DNA of 64,000 nt from Aphrocallistes beatrix (GCA_963281255.1 OY725494.1:1191934-1255933), one strand, 5' to 3'; positions 1 through 9,256 are shown, counted from the first letter of the stretch. Notes: generated by a model not told the origin, from the sequence alone. Numbers and translations are program-made.

Positions 1-158
1 TTAGATCATTAAGAAGGAAAAACAGTACAATATAACAAGTTCTATTGTAATCGGCATGTGTTTTACCTGTTACAAAAATCTAGTTTAAATTGTGTTTATT
101 ATGTTCATTTGACCGAACCAAAATCAAATAATGAAACTAATTTTGAAATCACGTATAG

Positions 159-650
159 CAGCGCTGGGCAACCTGGGCCCGCGAGACTAAATTTGATGGC
201 CCAAAACTCTTTTTAAACACTATTATGGGGCCCGTGTGTTAGTGATTGAAATACAAAATAGGCCCGCCTAATTTGGTGTGAAATTGATGCTGAATATCAA
301 TATATTTTCTATAATCATTATATAATGATTCAATTTATTTTACTTAGTATTTGCTTATACTATGTAGAATTTAGTTGGTGCACTGCTTCCATATAGGTTT
401 CTAATGAGTCAACTTATTATGGTACAATAATGACCGGTATATTGAAAATATTAGGGTTTTTCCACTTATTATCTCTCCTAACAAAACCATAAGAATAATG
501 AAATTCTGGCACGGATTCTGGGGTGTGCACCTTGAGGTTACTTTTAACAAACACATTGATACACTACTGTGCCACGTTGCCATTTTTGTAACAAGAGCTG
601 ACAGATTTGAGGCCCGCGAGATCCCTCGCGGGCCCCAATTGTGGCCCACT
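159..650. mobile_element. hAT-type non-autonomous element or terminal fragment
   Basis: The left end begins CAGCGCTGGGCAACCTGG, a hAT-style terminus, followed by alternating GGCCC/GCGGGCC tracts. The same terminal sequence occurs in reverse orientation at about 9085-9255, where it ends in CCCACCGCTG. At the right end (about 600-650) the GC-rich ...CGCGGGCCCC... block recurs, but the expected final TGCCCA.CGCTG is missing, so that terminus is eroded. No transposase can be read inside. hAT membership rests on the terminus and the repeat occurrence only. Confidence 0.5.
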
Positions 651-659
651 TAAGGATTA

Positions 660-1540
660 AAGTTGCCTGCCATTGACGTTTAAAAATGCATGCTGCGTAG
701 GATTTATTTCTTTTATGTTCAGAAATGTATGGGAGCAGCAGTCATACCCACTCCCACTCTCCCACACAACATTGACATCACAACACTGCGTATAATCAAT
801 TTTAATAGTGAAACTACTATTTAACATTGAAAAGTTGGACCATTTTGATTTATATTAATAATATCTACATTTTTAGCGATTGACTAATTGATCGAATTTT
901 TTAAACATTTGCATTAAGTTTCCTTTATTTTTTGCCTGGGAAAATTGCCTTCATCTGCGTGAAAATAAGGGAGTTCGTAGTAATGTAAACTCTAAGATCG
1001 CTCGCTCACTGGAGAAAATTTTAAATATTTTTTAGGGAAGATCAAGATTTCAATTTCTCCAATACGTACAAGTGCATTGGATTCTATTGATATATGATTA
1101 ATTGGGAAAAAAGTCAATTTATCCACTAGGTACCACCAATTTCGCAGGATATTGCTAATGATGACTTTTGATTGGTGGTATTGAGAAAATTATTTATTTT
1201 CTCCTTTAGTTATCCAAGGTAGCTGATTTAAGCTGAGCATATTTACAGTCGGGATTTGGGGTGAAATCAATCAATAACACAAACTACAAAAACAGTCAAA
1301 AACAACAACAAAATTCTTTGGATAAACAGAAAGTCGGTTGAGATATTTAGAGCCTGAATAGTATTTCTTTTAAAAATACTAACCAGAATATATGACCAAA
1401 TTTGAAGTAGGAATAAGACCTAAAATGCCGCTCCCATCACGAATAAAAATGCCACTTTCACACTCAATTGAACACTATTTCATACCTAAATGCTCACTTT
1501 CGCTCTCACTCCAATTTTAGGTCTGTTGTATAGAAATTTG
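660..1540. other. AT-rich non-coding stretch, nothing recognised
   Basis: No convincing coding region, RNA gene or bounded repeat was recognised here. The sequence is AT-rich with scattered stops in all frames. Confidence 0.5.
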
Positions 1541-1543
1541 AGT

Positions 1544-1640
1544 GACAGTATTAATTGTATTAGTAAACCATGGATGCCGTAGAATTTGGAATGACAGTAT
1601 TAATTGTATTAGTAAACCATGATTGACGTAGAATTTTGAT
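1544..1640. repeat. Two-copy direct repeat, 49-bp period
   Basis: GACAGTATTAATTGTATTAG begins at 1544 and again at 1593, each followed by TAAACCATG and then GTAGAATTT. A related inverted copy lies near 36900-36960 (TTTATTAATACAATTAATAC), so this is part of a dispersed repeat. Confidence 0.7.
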
Positions 1641-2476
1641 TGAGAATAATAATAATACCATAGCCTACTATATATAAGGCCTTAGAGTAACTTGCGGATT
1701 TGGGACTAGGGATGCGGTAGAAGATGGTTGAACTAATACATGAGCTTCCTTAAATCATTAACAAAGCGCAATAGAGCTTAGGAATGTATTACTAGCATAT
1801 ATAAAAATCGTGTCAAAGTACCCACCTCCGTTTTTAAATTTGGATTAGTCACTATATGGTTCCGCAATAGGGTATTGGTGACAAATTTGCTGATTTTCAG
1901 AGGTCGTTTAAGGGTATTTCCAAGTGTTTTTATAATAAAACTTTTCGCATAGAACTGAAATGTGAATGAGTTAATAAGAAAAATTTGAACTTTTTTCATG
2001 GAATGTTTCTACATTCCAGTGTTGCTATGGAAACGTGTTTTGGTCAGTTAGGGTCATTTCTTGAAAACTGTGATAGCTAGACATTCGAATGTAGTTTCAT
2101 TTGATAGCCAATAGACTATTTTCTATTAAGTGATGATATAATTTATTTGTCTAAATTCAATGGTTTACGAGTTATTAGATAATTTATCATATTGGTCACA
2201 TTTGGTAATTTGTCGAATATCTCGTAAACCATTTAATTTAGACGTCGATTATATTATCGCTTAATAGGAAGTAGTATATTCGATATCAAATGTAATTACA
2301 CTTGAATGTCTAGCTATCGCGGTTTTCAAAATATGACCCCATCTGACCAAAACACGTTTCCATAGCAACACTGGAATGTAGAAACATTCCATGAAAAAAA
2401 TCCTAAATTTTCGTATTACCCCATTCACATCTTAGTTCTATACGAAAAGTTTTACAATACAAACATTTAGAAGCAC

Positions 2477-2609
2477 TGTTTCGTGCGTTTTTAACTCACC
2501 GTGTGATTTTAACTCACTAGTATTACTGAACCAGGGATATTCTACTACCGTGTGATTTTAACTCACTCCGTGTGATTCTAACTCACTTGTATTACTGGAA
2601 CAGGGATAT
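2477..2609 (+). repeat. Left terminal inverted repeat of the Ginger element
   Basis: Matches the reverse complement of 8194-8325 with about two substitutions. It contains repeated GTGTGATTTTAACTCAC motifs, each an imperfect dyad (GTG...CAC), and two copies of an AGGGATAT-containing unit. Confidence 0.9.
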
Positions 2610-2634
2610 CTTCTACTGTGTGATTTTAACTCAC
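2482..2634 (+). promoter_or_regulatory. Iteron-like GTGTGATTTTAACTCAC motifs
   Basis: Near-identical 17-mers lie at 2501-2517, 2550-2566, 2570-2586 (one C for T) and 2618-2634. A fifth, partial copy at about 2482-2499 reads GCGTTTTTAACTCAC. Three full copies lie inside the inverted repeat and are mirrored at the right end. Repeated dyads inside transposon ends are commonly recognised by the transposase; that role here is inference. Confidence 0.55.
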
Positions 2635-3520
2635 TAAATGAGTATAGGGATAAGCTGATACTTTTTACTCGCTGAATTGTATAATATGACTGAAGATGTT
2701 AAATTGTTTCTAAATTGATCAGTATTTTTTATAATTTTCTCGTCATGTCTCACAAAGTAATTCCTTTATTTAATTAAACCCCATTTTAATAGAGGGACAG
2801 TGCGGTTCAATGAAAAATTATCCTTACTGATCCATACAAACCAACTTGTGATTAGATCAATTACTCTCTTAAGGAATATGAACTCATAAACGATCCATTC
2901 CTGTGTATGTATGGTATGTTAGAAGATTTATAATAATTCTTTAATTAATGTATTTTTTGAAATCCCTTTCACTAATAAACATTATATAACAAAGAGTCAG
3001 ATTTTATCATTTATTGAGTAAATATAAGCATTCATTGTAAGGATATATTAAAAAAGTAACACTATTGATAAATTAAGTAATATTATTAGGAATAAGCAGA
3101 ATGTACAAGTATACATATTTGACAATTCAATAAAAATAAAAATGAAAAAAAAGTTGAAAACAAGTACGTGATGGCCTCCTCCTCCCCTCAAGCCATCCCT
3201 TTCCTCTCCAGATGTTCGTGTACTAGGTGTCTGTTTGTGTTTGGTAATGTATAGATGAAATGTACCATAGCTTGGACGAATTTTATTTGGGCAGCGAGTT
3301 TGTATATTCCAGCTTTAGAGTAAAGTGTGTAATGTTGTGTGAGTTTACAGTCAATTCACCAGACAAGCCTCAACTCAGTTGGTTCCCCAAGTGAGTAGAT
3401 GTTTTAAAGCATTCAGGTCAAGGGTAACATCACGCAAGGGTTGAGCCATGTAAGTGTGTACTGTCGACAGAGTCTATCTCTTATATACATTCATTAATAA
3501 ACATAAAACGATTAATCCAA

Positions 3521-3890
3521 GTGAAGTGTTAAAGTATTTAAGTTGAGGTACCGCCGCGCAAATATATTCCCTATTTCGCGCCGCGCGAATTTGTACCATA
3601 GTCGAGTAATTATTGATTCATCAGACAAGCAGACAAACTCCAGATGGTTCCTCCAAGTGAAGTGTTAAAGTATTTAAGTTGAGGTACCGCTGCGGGAGTT
3701 TGTACCACAAGTAGCTATTATTAATTCAGTAATTATTAATTCATCAGACAAGCAGACAAACTCCAGATGGTTACTCCAAGTGAAGTATTAAAGCATTTTA
3801 GTCGAGGTACCGCCGCGCAAATGTATTCCCTATTTCGCGCCGCGCGAGTTTGTACCATAGTCGAGTAATGATTGATTCATCAGCCAAACA
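3521..3890. repeat. Subterminal direct repeats, three copies of about 123-136 bp
   Basis: Units beginning GTGAAGTRTTAAAG start at 3521, 3657 and 3780, each followed by GAGGTACCGC and TTTGTACCA. Two of the three hold a GC-rich TTTCGCGCCGCGCG core that stands out from the AT-rich surroundings; the middle copy lacks it. A diverged fourth unit is visible near 3380-3440. The array lies downstream of the OTU stop codon inside the left end of the Ginger element. It may be transposase-binding or regulatory DNA, but no function can be shown. Confidence 0.7.
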
Positions 3891-4142
3891 GACAACTGAT
3901 TAGCTCACGTGTACTTCATATCCTTATTCTTGTGTTTCGTCTCGGCTTAGACTCATCAGTTGCGCTGCCTTTCTCGCAATACACTTGAGATGGTTGAGTG
4001 GTGGAAAAGTGTTACTTTGGAAGTGATTCAGTCGGTAGAGCACGCGAAGAACAATCGAGTAAAAGGCAGGAGGTATTAAGGTAGTTTAAGTGGTAGATTG
4101 GTGGTAAATGTGGTAGATAGGTGGTAGACAGGTGGTAGGTGT

Positions 4143-4838
4143 CTAATCGATGTTGATTATTTGGTCGGATTTGTCATCTTTATAGAATGTTGGAGTTAGG
4201 CTGTTCATCATTGTAGTTACAGGTTCATAATGGTCGTGGTAATTGGTGATGTAAATGGCGCAATCTTCACTGTTGCCATTAGATGCACATATGCGTGACC
4301 AGCGTACTTCTGGAATGAGGCTGTCCGGGGTTCTATATATCCGATTGGCAACATAGATGTCTGTCTTGAGTAGTGCGGAGGCAGCCATCAGTTCAACATC
4401 ACTCCCCCATGTCCCTGCGACGTACGTTGCACTTTCTCCAAGATATTCGGCGGGAGTGGTCGATAGAACCTGACTAAAATACCAACTGATCTCGTCTTTC
4501 CCCTCACCGAGCATATAACGGCAGATTTCTCCCCGGAGCTTTGCGTGATCCTCCTCACTCCCCGAAATGACATTAGACAGACATCTAAAGAGACAGTTGC
4601 CATCACCAGTAATAGAGGCGGTCCTCCAAGGCTCAAAACTTCCCAACACTTGCCCCGCTAGGCTAGAGTGCTGGTCAGTTTGCTGTTGGAATTGAATACC
4701 TAACAAATCGCACTTTTCTTTCTGCCACTCGATCGTAATGGGGGATATTATTGGATTGTCGGACTTTAGGTGATGGACGAGTTGTGGAAATTCATTCACA
4801 TTTAGGGAGAATAACTGATTTTCGATGAACTCCAATGC
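4143..4838 (-). CDS. OTU cysteine protease domain, last exon of the integrase-OTU gene
   Basis: The exon starts after a TTTAG acceptor and runs to a TAG stop without interruption. The domain is an ovarian-tumour (OTU) cysteine protease, a fold that cleaves ubiquitin-like linkages. It shows the nucleophile motif GDGNCLFRCLS (Asp78, Cys81 counting from MEF..), the GTWGSDVELMAAS strand region (141-153) and the C-terminal NYHDHYEPV motif, where His202 is the likely catalytic histidine. The triad region looks intact. It is joined in phase 0 to the upstream exon. Substrate and need for transposition are unknown; polyprotein processing or removal of host ubiquitin are guesses. A broken relative lies at 16310-16970. 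Confidence 0.85.
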   Translation of the reverse strand, partial: ALEFIENQLFSLNVNEFPQLVHHLKSDNPIISPITIEWQKEKCDLLGIQFQQQTDQHSSLAGQVLGSFEPWRTASITGDGNCLFRCLSNVISGSEEDHAKLRGEICRYMLGEGKDEISWYFSQVLSTTPAEYLGESATYVAGTWGSDVELMAASALLKTDIYVANRIYRTPDSLIPEVRWSRICASNGNSEDCAIYITNYHDHYEPVTTMMNSLTPTFYKDDKSDQIINID

Positions 4839-4914
4839 CTAAATTACAGTAAATTAATTTTGAAAACGTGTTATATCAATCAATGTACCTATGTAATACT
4901 CGGATGCAACTAAC

Positions 4915-5019
4915 CACTCCATATAGAACTTTATCAACGTAGTCGCAGGTTCGATAAGGTCCCAGCTCTGGATATATTTGCTTTGCGAACTCCATTAGCT
5001 TGTAATTAATCTCTCTCCT
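4915..5019 (-). CDS. Linker exon between integrase and OTU domains
   Basis: Read on the minus strand, the exon is bounded by acceptor GGTAG and donor GTTAGT and encodes RREINYKLMEFAKQIYPEL.. ending DKVLYGV in phase 0. A diverged homologue (REIREKLLKRTSEL...VEKVLYSV) sits at about 17020-17140 in element copy 2, which supports it as real coding sequence. No known domain recognised. Confidence 0.7.
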
Positions 5020-5160
5020 CTACCAACATAAGTATAGAATGTTAAAATTACCACATTCAATTTCTGCTGAGTAGCTTTGTTACGTCTTATCCAAGTCCGT
5101 ACTAACGAGAGTTACCGTATGTATGCATATACATATTTATCTATGAAAGGTTGTGCTTAC

Positions 5161-5304
5161 CAAAGATTCGGAGCTGGAATCTTTCAGTACTTGATAAACG
5201 ATCACATTTGGGACATATAATCCCTTAGCATTTCGTGCCTTATCCAATTCCTCGTGAAGTATGGAGAGGTATACCCCACGCTTTTTGTGATCTGTAAACA
5301 CTAA
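5161..5304 (-). CDS. Linker exon of the integrase-OTU gene
   Basis: Acceptor CTTTAG and donor GTAAGC on the minus strand bound an open phase-0 segment starting LVFTDHKKRGVYLSILHEEL and ending KDSSSESL. A weak homologue followed by a similar donor is visible at about 23110-23230. No known domain recognised. Confidence 0.65.
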
Positions 5305-5370
5305 CTAAAGAACATTTGTAGAGTTATAAAATCAAGTCTATAATCTGACTAGAAAGAGAGGAAAACTGAC

Positions 5371-5463
5371 TTTGAAATTGTCCAATTCATTGAGGACTGA
5401 GTCCTTTGATATGCCAAATTTCCAATTGTTTGGATTATCGCGGGGCTTTGTCACTTCACTTTC
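5371..5463 (-). CDS. Linker exon of the integrase-OTU gene
   Basis: The 31-codon open segment begins ESEVTKPRDNPNNWKFG, between acceptor TTATTAG and donor GTCAGT. Its phase joins the integrase C-terminal exon (ending ATKKLK) to the next linker exon without a stop. Confidence 0.65.
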
Positions 5464-5537
5464 CTAATAAAATTAAATGTAAAGTAGCAAATAATTTGCA
5501 TATAAAATTCATGTCATAAAGTATATGTAATTTCTAC

Positions 5538-5811
5538 CTTTAATTTTTTGGTTGCAACATCTGTAGGGAGATCAGTACACTTGCGTTTAGTCAGTTTGGC
5601 TTCTGACCGCGGAAAGTATTGTCTTGAGATGTGAAGTGGATATTTGCTGCAATTTGAATCACTTCCTTTCTTTAGAACCAATGCATGGCTATATGTTACC
5701 TCAACTGCTGTCATAGGTCCGATATACTTCGCTTCTTTCTTGGTTCCAGGCATTCTCTTTGCTTTTCGCATATTACGAACGAGTATCTGATCTCCTGGTT
5801 TTATATTCGAG
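5538..5811 (-). CDS. Integrase C-terminal (GPF/Y-type) exon
   Basis: Encodes SNIKPGDQILVRNM, then EAKYIGPMTAVEV and YPLHISRQYFP, the small beta-barrel GPY/F module found at the C terminus of Gypsy-type and Ginger integrases. The acceptor is CTGTTCAG (phase 2 with the preceding exon) and the donor is GTAGAA after ATKKLK. The exon continues in frame into the linker exons and the OTU domain, so integrase and OTU appear to be one translated product. Confidence 0.75.
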
Positions 5812-5868
5812 CTGAACAGGATATTCAATAAATATCAATCAAAGTTTGACATAAAATTAAATGATCAC

Positions 5869-6258
5869 CTGTTCTTCTTAACTTTTTTATCAAATATCAA
5901 TTTTTGCAATTGCTGCTCCTTATGAATATTATCGCGAGCTTGTAATTGAGATTGTGCTCGAGTGTCTAGCAGAGGTTGTAGCCATGCATCTTGATTTTCA
6001 GGTTCGGGAGATAATGCATCTACTTCAGTTGTTTGATCTAACTCCTCCTCTTTATTCTCATAATCTAACACCACCAGGTTAGTGTGCGCCAGTAAATGTT
6101 CACTATTAGCTTCTCTCCCGAACATCAGATAGAATGGTGAGTAGTTTGTTGACCTCTTCCAACAAGTGTTCGCAGCTAGCACTGCAGCTTGCAATTTGCT
6201 TGGCCATTCTGCTTCTGTTTGCTTAACCATTCTTTGTAGTTTGCTAATGAATGAGGAA
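5869..6258 (-). CDS. Integrase exon: end of the catalytic core
   Basis: Encodes SFISKLQRMVKQTEAEWPSK.. followed by AANTCWKRSTNYSPFYLMFGRE, the conserved block after the catalytic Glu of Gypsy-like integrases, then an acidic and Q-rich linker ending KKVKKN. The upstream junction fits an unusual GC-AG intron (6259-6310) and the downstream one a GT-AG intron (5812-5868). Homologous blocks occur at 26630-26870. Confidence 0.75.
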
Positions 6259-6310
6259 CTAAATAGAAATGAGATCTAGTTGATCTATACTGGTAGCATG
6301 CTATACTTGC

Positions 6311-6419
6311 GTTTTGATTATTTTGTTATGAGCTTCAACAAGCCCATTGCTCTGCGGATGGTAGGCAGCAGTCCTACGATCATCGATTGCTAATTTTCGG
6401 TGAAATTCTTGAAATTCCT
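6311..6419 (-). CDS. Integrase exon with the catalytic Glu region
   Basis: The minus strand reads EFQEFHRKLAIDDRRTAAYH then PQSNGLVEAHNKIIKT. This matches the integrase AAYHPQSNG.VE motif that carries the third catalytic acid. Acceptor is AATTAG; the end fits a GC donor (AAC|GCAAGT). Element copy 3 holds the same SHANGLVEAHNKI motif at 29700. Confidence 0.75.
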
Positions 6420-6471
6420 AATTCAGGAAGGAATTAATCTAATAAAAAAGGAAATACAGGAAATACCACAC

Positions 6472-6700
6472 CTCACTACTCTTTTTCGTTCTCAAAGGGC
6501 GAACTGCACAGAATTTAGAGAGATAGCAAGTTGTGACCAAGAGATGTTTGTAGCCATGAGAGTTCTCCTGCAAATCACAGACCAGATCAATACCGATGTG
6601 TTTCCAGGGCTGATCTGGAGGAGGAATTGGTTGCAGTTTCCTTTGAGGTTGAGGTGGTAAATTAGCATCAGTCTGACAGTGATGTCAAGTTTTTTTCTGA
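6472..6700 (-). CDS. Integrase exon: zinc-finger end and first catalytic Asp
   Basis: The minus strand encodes CQTDANLPPQPQRKLQPIPP, then IGIDLVCDLQENSHGYKHL (Asp-1 region) and VTTCYLSKFCAVRPL. The expected second catalytic Asp block (DQG.EF), seen in element copy 3 at about 29880-29907, is absent between this exon and the next, which are separated by only a 52-bp intron. The integrase of this copy is therefore probably catalytically dead, or the junction has been misread. One upstream in-frame stop near 6690 also suggests decay. Confidence 0.6.
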
Positions 6701-7229
6701 AGAGGAAGATTGGTACGTCATAACACATGATGTTTACCGAAAGTCAACATAGTATCAGTTTCTATATGACAAGTCATTGAACATGACTTGAGTCAAAAGT
6801 TCAAATTCTATTCAAGTCATGTTCTATTACGTAATAGCTATGTATTCAATTTTGAATTCTACTTGGTGGGTCGTCTGAGAAAACAAGAATTTCTGTTCAT
6901 GCACAAACTACGTGTTGCGAGTACAACAAATTTTGATCGTTTCGCAACTAAACAAACCCCTAATTCTCAATACATCAAGCAATCTAATTTAGCTACAGTT
7001 ATCTCTCGTTAAAATACGAACACCTGGGGACCAATGAAATGCGTTCATATTATCCGAGATCTAATGGCGTGATTGGAATGTATATTCATTTGCTAGTGTG
7101 GGGGATAAAAAATTAGTTCGTCTTATCCGGAGTTAAGAATTATAAATCTACTACAAATATATGCCTAATGCTCCATAAGTGAAACAAAGGTGTAATAAAA
7201 AACAAAGATGGAATAATTAACTCAATACT

Positions 7230-7385
7230 TACATAGTTTTTGATATCTTCATTCCTGGCCAAACATATTTCTGTCTGATGCCAGGGTGTGCAGGACCCTC
7301 ATGGTACAGTTTGAGTACCTCTTCAACTTGACCTGAACACACTACTTCGTATGAAGTTACTTTATTTCCACTGATGGTCACCTAC
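7230..7385 (-). CDS. Integrase N-terminal H2C2 zinc-finger exon
   Basis: The minus strand reads CSGQVEEVLKLYHEGPAHPG followed by IRQKYVWPGM, the His-rich half of the integrase H2C2 zinc-binding domain (HEGPAHPG, then Y.WPGM). The matching Cys pair is at about 6690. Exact splice sites upstream were not resolved, and the start codon of the gene was not found. Confidence 0.6.
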
Positions 7386-7734
7386 TCAAAATTAATATTT
7401 TTAAATTAAAATTATTTCCGAATGTCATACATACAAACTATATCAGTATAACCGCACCTCTAGAAACCAGAGATCCAACTCCCATGGAATCACGGAGTTA
7501 CAAAGATCTTACAGTAGCATGGTCTCACAAACAATTGCCCAATCTAAGAATTTTCTTATTTCAGCCCCAAATTAATCTCATATAAATCGCTAAGGGGGAG
7601 GGCGGCATTTATTAGCATTGTGATTATTCAATGAAGCGGCAAACAAGTTTCCAATCAATAAAGAGGGATGGGGTTGGTTAACCGATTTTCGGGCTTGGTT
7701 ATTTTGATTTCCTACAGGACGGTTAACTGGTTAA

Positions 7735-8125
7735 GGATACCGCCCTCGAAAAAACATATGATTTGCATTACAGCATACGATGAAAGTATAGCTATAAGAG
7801 ATGTTAATCGTGGGGAGGTATCTCCATCAAGAAATACTGGCACATTCCAAACCGTTTTTGATTCTCATTTCTAGATTTTGAGATACAGTGTCTCAAAGTC
7901 TGTTTTTAAAATTTTGCGCTAGCACATCTTAATGGTAGAAATTTAGGCACTCAATGAATTGTTTAGGACATACCAAGGAATCAAACGCTTCCAAAATCGA
8001 ATCATTGATAGTCTACCATATTTGAAACTTCATAGGACCAGAAGAAAGTTAAAATGACAAATATTGTAAATTTTATCGGTGTCCGAAAAAAAGGGCCAAA
8101 AAAGTCTGTTTCGGAAATTCTGTTT
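7735..8125 (+). mobile_element. Fragment of TTAA-target repeat B (copy B1)
   Basis: TTAA (7731-7734) is followed by GGATACCGCCCTCGAAAAAA and about 390 bp nearly identical to the start of the complete B element at 50624-52553. The copy breaks off near 8125 without its right end. It lies inside the Ginger element near its right inverted repeat. Confidence 0.75.
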
Positions 8126-8193
8126 TGGGTAGTTGATACATTAAAGAATCAACAATTTATATTATCAACAACTAAAAATACAATAATGCAGAA

Positions 8194-8325
8194 TATCCCT
8201 GTTCAAGTAATACAAGTGAGTTAGAATCACACGAAGTGAGTTAAAATCACACGGTAGTAGAATATCCCTGGTTCAGTAATACTAGTGAGTTAAAATCACA
8301 CGGTGAGTTAAAAACGCACGAAACA
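8194..8325 (-). repeat. Right terminal inverted repeat of the Ginger element
   Basis: Mirror of 2477-2609, ending CGCACGAAACA directly before the GCGC target duplication. It carries the same GTGAGTTAAAATCACAC dyads on the plus strand. Confidence 0.9.
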
Positions 8326-8719
8326 GCGCCCTTAAACGACCTCTGAAAACCATATTTATATATGCTGGTAATGCATTCCTAAGCTCTATTGTGCTTTGTT
8401 AATGATTTAAGGCAGCTCATGTATTAGTTCAACCATCTTCTACCGCATCCCTAGTCAAGTTACTCTGAGGCCTTATATAGTACGTAGGCTATGATAATAC
8501 CTTATCATTGAAATTAACGATCAATGAAATTAAAGCGATCTGGAGCTAATCGTTTGAATATGGTTTAAAAACAAAAATACAGATGGACTCTGATGAGGAA
8601 TCTTTGACGAGATTTTCTCACTTGCCAGCGATCTACCTAAAAGACTAAGGATTACTAATTGGAATATTTGAAGTCTCCGGCCTACTCCTCTGAATTCTTG
8701 GAAACTAGACAGCCTTAAG

Positions 8720-9034
8720 ATGATTCTTCAGAACGAGAATGAGACAGACATTTTATGCATTACCGAGTCTTGGTTGAATTCAACAGTTTCGGATCGCGAA
8801 ATCCTGATCCCTGGATTCTCATCAAATGAACGAATTGACAGAGAAGGCAGCAAAGGCAGAGGTTTATTATTATTCATTAAGCCTAATATATCTTATATTA
8901 GGGGTACCGATCTTGAGATCACAGAGCTTATGTCCTTATGGATTGAATTACTTTATAAAAATTCACCTAATGTATTATTGGGAACAATATACAGACCACC
9001 TAATCAAAATAATAGTAAATGGAAGAAATATTAG
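8720..9034 (+). pseudogene. LINE apurinic-type endonuclease segment
   Basis: The 104-residue open segment contains DILCITESWLN, ILIPGFSSNERIDR, then GRGLLLFIKPNI and LLGTIYRPPN. These are the ordered blocks of the AP-like endonuclease that nicks target DNA for non-LTR retrotransposons. The domain is truncated: the C-terminal catalytic DFN and SDH blocks are not seen before the reading frame breaks and the hAT fragment begins. Confidence 0.8.
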
Positions 9035-9084
9035 AATTACAGGTTAACATACATTCATGGAAAGAAAATATATTGTTATTGTTG

Positions 9085-9255
9085 GGACTTTCAGCATCAA
9101 TTTCACACTAAATTAGGCGGGCCCATTTTGTTTCACTATCACTAACACGCGAGCCCCATAATAGAGTATTTGGTTTGAAAATAGTCGCAGGCCATCAAAT
9201 TTAGTCTCGTGGGCCCCAAATGGCCCGCAGACCCCAGGCTGCCCACCGCTGCACT
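9085..9255 (-). mobile_element. hAT-type terminal fragment inside the LINE
   Basis: Inverted relative of the repeat at 159-650. It shares ATCAATTTCACACTAAATTAG and CATCAAATTTAGTCTCGTGG and ends GGCTGCCCACCGCTG. It separates the LINE endonuclease from the LINE linker region. Confidence 0.6.
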
Positions 9256-9256
9256 A

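Larger units (their letters stand above)
2477..8325 (-). mobile_element. Ginger-type DNA transposon with integrase-OTU gene
   Basis: The element starts TGTTTCGTGCG and ends CGCACGAAACA, with about 132-bp terminal inverted repeats that differ at about two positions. It is flanked by GCAC (2473-2476) and GCGC (8326-8329), a 4-bp duplication with one change. Joining the flanks restores the fold-back arm collinearly with the uninterrupted copy near 47930, which gives an empty-site proof of the boundaries. TGT...ACA ends, a 4-bp duplication and a Gypsy-like integrase are hallmarks of the Ginger superfamily. The minus strand carries an intron-containing integrase-OTU gene. The first 1.5 kb inside the left end holds tandem subterminal repeats. 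Confidence 0.85.
1660..8492. mobile_element. Fold-back (palindromic) element F1, split by the Ginger insertion
   Basis: 1660-2472 and 8330-8492 together form a long imperfect palindrome. The outer arms read ATAGCCTACTATATATAAGG... and ...CTTATATAGTACGTAGGCTAT, and the centre is near 2190. Flanking sequences AATAATACC (1651-1659) and GATAATACC (8493-8501) look like a 9-bp target duplication. Close relatives lie at 47140-48190 (uninterrupted), 23277-23542 (truncated) and 59726 to the window end. No coding sequence is visible. A 9-bp duplication would suit a Mutator-like element, but that class assignment is inference. Confidence 0.7.

Noticed and set aside
401-649. 82-residue open segment on the minus strand
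   Set aside because: Lies in a hAT-type repeat, shows no domain, and no homologous reading frame was seen in the sister repeat at 9085-9255.
1778-1999. Open segment in fold-back F1
   Set aside because: Falls in one palindrome arm; the corresponding parts of F2 and F3 do not keep the frame.
7668-7874. Open segment beginning MGLVNRFSG
   Set aside because: Its second half is repeat B; the frame is not conserved in B3 or B4.
8219-8320. Tandem GTGAGTTAAAATCACAC as an independent satellite
   Set aside because: It is the right inverted repeat of the Ginger element, explained by the mirrored copy at 2477-2634.
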